From Solobacterium sp. (GTDB lineage Bacteria; Bacillota_I; Bacilli_A; Erysipelotrichales; Erysipelotrichaceae): a DNA stretch of 64,000 nt. The translations under genes were made by a program, and so were the position numbers. This document shows, piece after piece, positions 58,777-64,000 of the stretch. Positions within the stretch are counted from its first letter, which is position 1, and every line of letters begins with the position of its first letter. The notes beneath the pieces are model-generated. The model searched no databases, was not told where the DNA came from, and worked only from the letters and a program-made list of their open reading frames with translations. The stretch covers positions 232,961 to 296,960 of the forward strand of contig JAFUFO010000038.1 of NCBI GenBank assembly GCA_017469885.1, in the 5' to 3' direction.

Positions 58777-59487
58777 ATGAAACCCGAAAAGAAAGCATCT
58801 GAGATGAGTGTTGCGGAACTTGCGTCCTACATTGACTATTCCGTACTGAAGCCGGAATTCACCGAGCAGGAGATCATTGATCTGACCAAAGACGGCGCCG
58901 CCCTCGGATGTGCGACCATCTGTATCAACCCGGCATACATTGAACTCTGTGAGCCGTATGTCCGCGGAACGATCACAAAGCTCTGTCCGGTTACCGACTT
59001 CCCGTTCGGCGACAGCTCCACGGAAAGCCGTGTTGCGCAGATCAACATCGTTGGTAAATATGACTGTGTCGGTGAGATCGACATCGTCGCAAACTTCGGA
59101 AAGCTCCGTTCCGGCAAATATGATGAAGTAACCGCAGACCTGAAGGCATGCGCAGACGCAGCTCATGCGCTTGGTCATGAACTCAAGGTCATTCTGGAAA
59201 CCGATGCCCTGAATGAAGAACAGATCCGTCAGGGATGTGAATGCATCATCGCCGCAGGCGCAGACTATATCAAGACAAGCACCGGCTTCCTGACCGGTCA
59301 TGAGGCAAAGGGCGCTACCGTCGACATGATCGCCATGATCATGGATCAGAACAAAGGCCGTGCAAAGATCAAGGGTTCCGGCTGTATCCGTACCCGCGAG
59401 CACTTCCTTCAGCTGATCGATATGGGAATCGACCGCATGGGTGTCGGATACAAATCCGTACCGGTCGTACTCGACTTAAAACGCTGA
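58777..59487 (+). CDS. deoC: 2-Deoxyribose-5-phosphate aldolase
   Basis: 236 residues. A class I aldolase: ASYIDYSVLKPEFTE at the start, CINPAYIEL, CPVTDFPFGDSSTESRV, IDIVANFGKL, VILETDALNEEQI, the Schiff-base Lys in DYIKTSTGF, and GSGCIRTREHFLQLIDMG. It splits deoxyribose-5-phosphate to acetaldehyde and glyceraldehyde 3-phosphate in deoxynucleoside use. AAGGAG lies 14 nt upstream, farther than usual. No deoD/deoA genes are adjacent. It ends in a clear terminator before the glycyl radical gene. Confidence 0.95.
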   Translation: MKPEKKASEMSVAELASYIDYSVLKPEFTEQEIIDLTKDGAALGCATICINPAYIELCEPYVRGTITKLCPVTDFPFGDSSTESRVAQINIVGKYDCVGEIDIVANFGKLRSGKYDEVTADLKACADAAHALGHELKVILETDALNEEQIRQGCECIIAAGADYIKTSTGFLTGHEAKGATVDMIAMIMDQNKGRAKIKGSGCIRTREHFLQLIDMGIDRMGVGYKSVPVVLDLKR

Positions 59488-59501
59488 GTCCGTTATGATT
59501 C

Positions 59502-59537
59502 AGGCATACAGGCATTCCTGTATGCCTTCTTTCTTTT
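59502..59537 (+). terminator. Rho-independent terminator of deoC
   Basis: An 11-bp stem AGGCATACAGG/CCTGTATGCCT with loop CATT and a T-rich run; 14 nt later the next gene begins, so its promoter must lie within this short space or reads through. Confidence 0.85.
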
Positions 59538-59550
59538 TGGAAATAACACT

Positions 59551-61971
59551 ATGAAATCATTTCTCTTCTATCAGCCGGAAGGCACCGGCACAGACTGGAA
59601 ACGTATTGACCGTTTCCGCACCCGTATGGAAAAACGAACCGCTTCGATCTGTTCGGAACGGGCCCTTTTATATACCGAATCATTTCAGATGACAGAGGGC
59701 GAACCGTACATTCTTCGCAAGGCAAAGGCATTTGCGCATACCCTTGCGAACATGACCATCTATATCGAACCGGATTCGCTTATCTTCGGCAATCAGGCAA
59801 GCCGGGATTTTGCGGCGCCGATCTTTCCGGAATACTCCATCGACTGGGTAATCAAAGAACTCGATGAATTTGATCAGCGCTCGGGCGATGTGTTTCAGAT
59901 TGACGAGAAAACTAAGAACGATCTCCGTTCCATTCATGCATACTGGCACGGTCATACGCATGAGGATGAAGTCAATGCCAATACCACGGAGAATATTCTG
60001 CTTGCGGAAAAACAGAGCATCCTGCACAGAGGCGGCATTTCCATGTCCGGGGACGGACATATCGTTCCGGATCATCCGACCATTCTGAAGCGCGGTCTGC
60101 GCGCCATTCAGAAGGAAGCGGAAGAAAAAGCTTCTGATTCGAAGTACAGTGAGGATCAGCGGAATTTCTACGAAGCCGTTTCCATTTCCATGAACGGCGT
60201 GCTGCACTTCTTCAAGCGCTACGGCAGCCTGCTGGGAGAACTGGCGGAAACATGTACGGATCCGGCACGAAAGCAGGAACTGCTTGCGATGAGTGCGATG
60301 GCATCGACGATGATGGAACAGCCTGCCCGCTCCTTTCATGAAGGTGCGGAAGTCTGTTATATGGTCCATATCCTGCAGATGATCGAGTCCAACGGACATT
60401 CGTTCTGTTACGGAAGGTTCGATCAGTACATGTATGAGCTGTATCAGAATGACATCGATGCCGGCGTGCTGACCAAAGACAAGGCACTTGAAATCATCAC
60501 GCATATGTTTCTGATGAATTCCACAAACAACAAGGTCCGCCCGTACGGGCATACCCGCTTCTCCCAGGGGTATCCGCTGTATTCCAATCTCGTGGTCGGC
60601 GGTCTGACCCCGGAGGGGACGGACGGCACAAATGAACTGTCCTGTCTCTGTGTTGAGGCGATGAATCTCTGTTCGATGGCAGAGCCGAACTTTTCGGCGC
60701 GCATCCATGCCGGAACCCCGCAGGCATTTCTGGATGCCTGCGCAAAGCTGATCCGCACCGGATGCGGAATGCCTTCCCTCTTCAATGATGAAACGGCCGT
60801 CAAAGGTCTGCTTGACCTCGGCATTCCGAAAGAGGACGCGCTGGACTACTGTCCGATTGGCTGTGTGGAAACCGGCGTGCCCGGAAAATACGGTCACCGT
60901 GCCACCGGCATGACCTACGTCAACTGGGGCAAGGTATTTGAAGTACTGCTTTACAACGGTTATGACCCGAAGAGCGGGATCCGGATGATTCCGGTAAACG
61001 AAAATGATTCCCATCGTTCGGTGTTCCAGAGTTATGACGAGGTATGGAATACCTGGAAGAAATTCCTGAAGTTCTACTCCGATATCGCCGTGGAATGCGA
61101 TGCGGTATGCGATCGGAGTCTGAAAGTATATGACGCCGATCCGTTTGCCAGCGCGCTGATCTATGACAGTATGGAAACCGGAAAGACCCTGAAACAGGGC
61201 GGCTGCCGGTATGATGTGATTTCACAGTCCAACATCGGACCGAGCGTTGTCGGAAACTCCCTGATGACCATTAAAAAACTGATTTTCGAAGATCATGTCA
61301 TTACCTGGGATCAGCTGCTGGATGCCCTGGAAGACAACTGGCAGAGCAATGAATCCCGCCGGGTTCTGAAACTGGTGAATGCCGTGCCGAAGTTCGGCAA
61401 TGACAATGATGAAGTCGATCAGATCGTCGCTGATGTATTCGACTCCTATCTGGAACTTCTGCCGGGCTATTCCACCCTGCGGAAAGACAGCGGTCCGAAG
61501 ATCAGCTGTTATACCATGTCCACCAGCAACATCACCAGCTACGTTCCCAACGGACTTGCGGTCGGCGCAACACCCGACGGACGCTATGCGGGCTCTCCGC
61601 TCAACGAAGGCTGTTCTCCGGTACAGGGCACTGACCGGAACGGACCGACGGCGGTCATCAACTCCGTATCCAAACTGCCGAATGAGAAAGTTGCGGCGGG
61701 ACAGCTGCTGAACATGCGGTTCTCCCCTTCCGCACTGGAAGGTGACGACAACCTCGCGCGGTTTACCGCATTCCTGCGGGTATCGCAGAAGCTCGGCATT
61801 TATCACAACCAGTTCAATGTCATTTCTTCGGAAACCCTTCGCGATGCGAAGGCACATCCGGATGAATATACCGATCTCATTGTCCGCGTGGCGGGTTACT
61901 GCGCACAGTTTGTCTCTCTGATGCCCGAGGCACAGGATGCGATCATCGCGCGCACGGAAAACGGGTGGTAA
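59551..61971 (+). CDS. Glycyl radical enzyme, PFL/diol-dehydratase superfamily, substrate unknown
   Basis: 806 residues. The active-site Cys is about residue 438 in DYCPIGCVETGVPG, with Glu 440 beside it as in dehydratase and lyase members. The glycyl radical loop is at the end: IVRVAGYCAQF with Gly 782, then SLMPEAQDAIIARTE. N-terminal MEKRTASICSERALLYTESF is the usual start. GCVE with Glu points to the dehydratase/lyase side (glycerol, hydroxyproline, choline or similar) rather than to pyruvate formate-lyase, but the substrate cannot be given. No activating radical SAM enzyme is encoded next to it; an alpha/beta hydrolase gene follows after 2 nt. Weak ribosome site. Confidence 0.9.
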   Translation: MKSFLFYQPEGTGTDWKRIDRFRTRMEKRTASICSERALLYTESFQMTEGEPYILRKAKAFAHTLANMTIYIEPDSLIFGNQASRDFAAPIFPEYSIDWVIKELDEFDQRSGDVFQIDEKTKNDLRSIHAYWHGHTHEDEVNANTTENILLAEKQSILHRGGISMSGDGHIVPDHPTILKRGLRAIQKEAEEKASDSKYSEDQRNFYEAVSISMNGVLHFFKRYGSLLGELAETCTDPARKQELLAMSAMASTMMEQPARSFHEGAEVCYMVHILQMIESNGHSFCYGRFDQYMYELYQNDIDAGVLTKDKALEIITHMFLMNSTNNKVRPYGHTRFSQGYPLYSNLVVGGLTPEGTDGTNELSCLCVEAMNLCSMAEPNFSARIHAGTPQAFLDACAKLIRTGCGMPSLFNDETAVKGLLDLGIPKEDALDYCPIGCVETGVPGKYGHRATGMTYVNWGKVFEVLLYNGYDPKSGIRMIPVNENDSHRSVFQSYDEVWNTWKKFLKFYSDIAVECDAVCDRSLKVYDADPFASALIYDSMETGKTLKQGGCRYDVISQSNIGPSVVGNSLMTIKKLIFEDHVITWDQLLDALEDNWQSNESRRVLKLVNAVPKFGNDNDEVDQIVADVFDSYLELLPGYSTLRKDSGPKISCYTMSTSNITSYVPNGLAVGATPDGRYAGSPLNEGCSPVQGTDRNGPTAVINSVSKLPNEKVAAGQLLNMRFSPSALEGDDNLARFTAFLRVSQKLGIYHNQFNVISSETLRDAKAHPDEYTDLIVRVAGYCAQFVSLMPEAQDAIIARTENGW

Positions 61972-61973
61972 TC

Positions 61974-62960
61974 ATGATCCGAAGAACTGTTATTGCAAAA
62001 ACAGAATCCCAGACCCCGCATTCCCTGGAACCCTTTATCCGCGAACAGCTGAAGCACAAGGGATGGTACGGTGATTTTTATGAGCCCTATGACCCCGATC
62101 CCGAAACCATCGATATTCTGACCGCTCGTGCCGGCGCGACCATGGGCACGGAAATCTGCGATGGTGTTGAAACAGAACGCATTAACATTCCTGCAGGGGA
62201 TCACTGGATCCCGGCAGAGAAGTATTACACCAATCCCAAAAGCAGTACGATTATCCTGTTTCTGCACGGCGGTGGATTCACCGTCGGCTCGGTTGCGCAT
62301 AAGCGCGCCCAGTGCCGATACCTTTCGCTGACCTCCGGGGCAGTTGTAATCTCCGCAGAGTATAGGCTTGCGCCGGAAGCGATGTATCCGGCAGGAAAAG
62401 AAGATGCGGTTGCGGCACTGCAGTACTGCGCATCTCTGCCGCATACACTTCTCGCACTCGGCGGCGATTCTGCCGGGGCGTGTCTTGCGGCGAATGCAAT
62501 CCTTGAATCCGGAGTGAAAACAGACTTTGCCTTCTTCTGGTACGGCGCCTTCGATCTGAATCTCGCTGAACAGATGGATCCAGCATTTGACTATGACTCA
62601 TTTACCGTCACCGCAGACGACAGGGACCTCGTATATAACCGTCTGAACCGCTTCCGTAAACTTGCGGTTGAAATGCAGGAAATGTATCTGCCGGCCGGTA
62701 TATCCGCAAAAGATCCCAGCGTCTCGCCGATATATTCCGGTCAGTTGAGTTTGTTTCCGCCTTCGCTGATCATTGAGGCGGAATATGATTATTACCGTTT
62801 CTGCAATGAAGCCTTTGCGGCGAAGCTGGACCAGGCAGGCGTTCCGACGGAGATCCTCTTCTATGAAGGCGTCGATCACGGCTTTCTCGATCGGATCGGT
62901 TCTGTTCCGCAGGCAAAGCACAGTATCGATGTCATCGCAGAGCGCATCCGGACTCTTTAA
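61974..62960 (+). CDS. Alpha/beta hydrolase, HSL/Aes esterase type
   Basis: 328 residues from the ATG at 61974. The oxyanion loop is LHGGGFTVGS, the nucleophile elbow GGDSAGACL (Ser), with YRLAPEAMYPAGKEDA between them; the Asp is in LIIEAEYDY-type text and the His in GVDHGFLD. HSL-family enzymes hydrolyse small acyl esters. It starts 2 nt after the stop of the glycyl radical gene and shares its terminator, so the two probably form one operon; the esterase could release or capture an acyl substrate of that enzyme, which is inference. Confidence 0.85.
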   Translation: MIRRTVIAKTESQTPHSLEPFIREQLKHKGWYGDFYEPYDPDPETIDILTARAGATMGTEICDGVETERINIPAGDHWIPAEKYYTNPKSSTIILFLHGGGFTVGSVAHKRAQCRYLSLTSGAVVISAEYRLAPEAMYPAGKEDAVAALQYCASLPHTLLALGGDSAGACLAANAILESGVKTDFAFFWYGAFDLNLAEQMDPAFDYDSFTVTADDRDLVYNRLNRFRKLAVEMQEMYLPAGISAKDPSVSPIYSGQLSLFPPSLIIEAEYDYYRFCNEAFAAKLDQAGVPTEILFYEGVDHGFLDRIGSVPQAKHSIDVIAERIRTL

Positions 62961-62972
62961 CTCACGGTAATG

Positions 62973-63003
62973 GCAGAGAAGGAATCTCCTTCTCTGCTTT
63001 TTC
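62973..63003 (+). terminator. Rho-independent terminator of the glycyl radical operon
   Basis: An 11-bp stem GCAGAGAAGGA/TCCTTCTCTGC with a 3-nt loop and a T run. Confidence 0.9.
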
Positions 63004-63065
63004 TGTGACAAAAAAATACACCGTCCTTTGGACAGTGTATGGGTTGTTTTGAAGTATGCGATCGA

Positions 63066-63416
63066 TCAGCGGTCTTCATCCTCCGGGAGATAGAAGATCT
63101 GTTCATCATCTTTCGATAACATATAGTTTCCGCGGGCATAGCTTGCGACATAGTCCGGATCTTCCAGCTTCTCGCGTTCCCGGGTGAGATATTCATTCTC
63201 ATCCAGTACCTGCTGGTACTTTTCTTCGACTTCCAGCAGCTGCCGCTTCAGGGTAATCGTGGTATAAACTTCCGCCGCGACCCGGTAAAGCAGGTACATT
63301 GAAAACAGGATAACGACAATACAGATCAGACGTGTGAACGGTGTCAGTTTCCTTCTGGTGCTCTTTTTCTTCTGCTTCGGCGCAGTTTTCTTTTTAACAG
63401 TCTGTGTTTCCGACAT
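63066..63416 (-). CDS. divIC: DivIC/FtsB-type septum formation initiator
   Basis: 116 residues. Basic, Lys/Arg/Thr-rich cytoplasmic N-terminus (1-28), one membrane helix at about 29-48, then a coiled coil (LKRQLLEVEEKYQQVLDENE) and the conserved PDYVASYARGNYMLSKDDEQ end. DivIC/FtsB forms a complex with FtsL and DivIB/FtsQ at the division site. Good GGAG ribosome site. Confidence 0.9.
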   Translation of the reverse strand: MSETQTVKKKTAPKQKKKSTRRKLTPFTRLICIVVILFSMYLLYRVAAEVYTTITLKRQLLEVEEKYQQVLDENEYLTREREKLEDPDYVASYARGNYMLSKDDEQIFYLPEDEDR

Positions 63417-63491
63417 TGGTTTCTCCTGGGATTTTATTGTATAACACCTCTGTCAAAAGGTATACCGCAATTTCACCCTTCCGGATTTGTG

Positions 63492-63669
63492 TGAATTACC
63501 ACACCCATGCGGTGCCCGAAGGGCATGGCTATGAATGATGGCTTCTGAGATCCGTGAAAGTTACCCCTTTCAGACCTGAATACGGGTATCCAGGCTTTCC
63601 GTGATACTCAAGGACGGACACGCGCCCGCTATCCCTTGCCATTATGTAGTATGACTTGGGAATACATGT
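63492..63669 (-). mobile_element. Right end of an IS200/IS605-type element with the likely guide-RNA (omega RNA) region
   Basis: 178 bp beyond the tnpB stop, no gene. On the minus strand it ends GGGTGTGGTAATTCA, similar to the right ends of IS605-family elements, preceded by the hairpin CATGCCC/GGGCA near 63512-63530. In this family the region between the tnpB stop and the right end makes the guide RNA whose guide is the adjoining host DNA. The exact end base is an estimate. The left end and any tnpA are outside the window. Confidence 0.55.
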
Positions 63670-64000
63670 TTATACCGATACAGTACCAGCTGGGTATAAT
63701 GCCCGGAATGGTACTGTTTTCACTTTTTGAAGGAATCGATAGTCTGTGACCCCTTCAAAGGCATTCGGTGATGCCTTTCTTAAGATGTTTGCACTTCCGT
63801 TGATATCCGCATTCAATATTGTGCCGTTCTTTGTACGATACAGTCCTCTGGAAATGCGTCTTCCGCTGAACTTCTGTTCTTCATCTTTCTCTCCGTATAC
63901 CGGTAATGCATCATCATCCAGGAAGCTTGCCTTTGAAGTATATGATTCTTCCTGTTCAATGACAGAGATACCATACCGTTCTGCCTTATACCGGATCATC
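63670..64000 (-). CDS. tnpB: TnpB (IS605 OrfB-type nuclease), C-terminal part only
   Basis: About 110 residues, N-terminus beyond the window edge. It reads GISVIEQEESYTSKASFLDDD, RGLYRTKNGTILNADINGSANILRK: the third RuvC acidic residue is in NADINGSANI. The stretch where many TnpBs have CXXC zinc ligands has SKASFLDDDALP instead, a known variant form. TnpB is an RNA-guided DNA nuclease that keeps its transposon at the site. Partial, so activity cannot be judged. Confidence 0.85.
   Translation of the reverse strand, partial: MIRYKAERYGISVIEQEESYTSKASFLDDDALPVYGEKDEEQKFSGRRISRGLYRTKNGTILNADINGSANILRKASPNAFEGVTDYRFLQKVKTVPFRALYPAGTVSV

Noticed and set aside
1..64000. rRNA, tRNA or CRISPR array
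   Set aside because: No conserved rRNA words, no cloverleaf with a GGTTCRANYCC arm, and no regularly spaced repeats were recognised on either strand.

Overview
The window looks like chromosomal DNA from a low-to-mid GC Firmicute, most plausibly a host-associated, anaerobic Erysipelotrichia-type organism. The pointers are SipW/TasA-type secretion, a CIRCE/HrcA-type heat-shock operator, an L-box riboswitch, a glycyl radical enzyme, a spore photoproduct lyase homologue, DAP dehydrogenase lysine synthesis, a cysS-mrnC-rlmB cluster, TelA and DivIC. The taxonomic call is an inference from gene content only. No rRNA, tRNA or CRISPR array was recognised.

Layout. 1-5.1 kb: surface clostripain-like protease (cut by the window edge), secreted CHAP protein, and a three-gene operon of PatB-like C-S lyase, a TrpF-like barrel lacking the usual cysteine, and a PfkB kinase. 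5.2-10.7 kb: split transketolase, HAD phosphatase, PII-like protein with a CPA2 antiporter, and a STAS-HAD fusion. 10.7-21.7 kb: TelA, M20 amidohydrolase, MurQ with a CW_7 triple-repeat protein, membrane-anchored hydrolase, DUF2262 protein, a short GlmU with Prs, HAD, orphan ABC ATPase and tyrosine phosphatase. 21.7-30.4 kb: 5'-nucleotidase, pentapeptide protein with PsuK-like kinase, a sigma factor, rlmB-mrnC-cysS, ribokinase and a MYG1 protein. 30.4-35.6 kb: a large XRE-TM-RCC1-FN3 membrane protein with a GYF_2 partner, and a PTS-like membrane protein without the phospho-cysteine, behind NAD kinase. 35.6-41 kb: YigZ, GH25 lysozyme, and an operon HAD-DUF4230-nucleoside phosphorylase-SplB-SDR. 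41.1-48.3 kb: a tiny peptide gene and a five-gene surface operon (IPNTG-anchored protein, SipW, two TasA-type proteins, large subtilase). 48.5-52.6 kb: lysine operon lysA-dapA-dapB-ddh under a lysine riboswitch. 52.6-63.4 kb: C69 dipeptidase, frameshifted methyltransferase, Hsp20 with CIRCE, lipoprotein, MATE pump, Nudix-KptA pair, DeoC, glycyl radical enzyme with an esterase, DivIC. 63.5-64 kb: right end of an IS605-type element with a partial TnpB.

How the genes work together. The clearest new-looking system is the 41.3-48.3 kb surface operon, in which successive genes overlap by 4 nt: a dedicated SipW peptidase, two SipW-type substrates, one sortase-type wall protein and a huge subtilisin with MucBP and repeated domains. 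Second is the XRE-TM-RCC1-FN3 protein with its GYF_2 partner. At the level of gene expression, at least nine genes have a -10 box ending only 6-11 nt before the start codon and little or no Shine-Dalgarno sequence, so leaderless or near-leaderless mRNAs appear common, often from divergent gene pairs.
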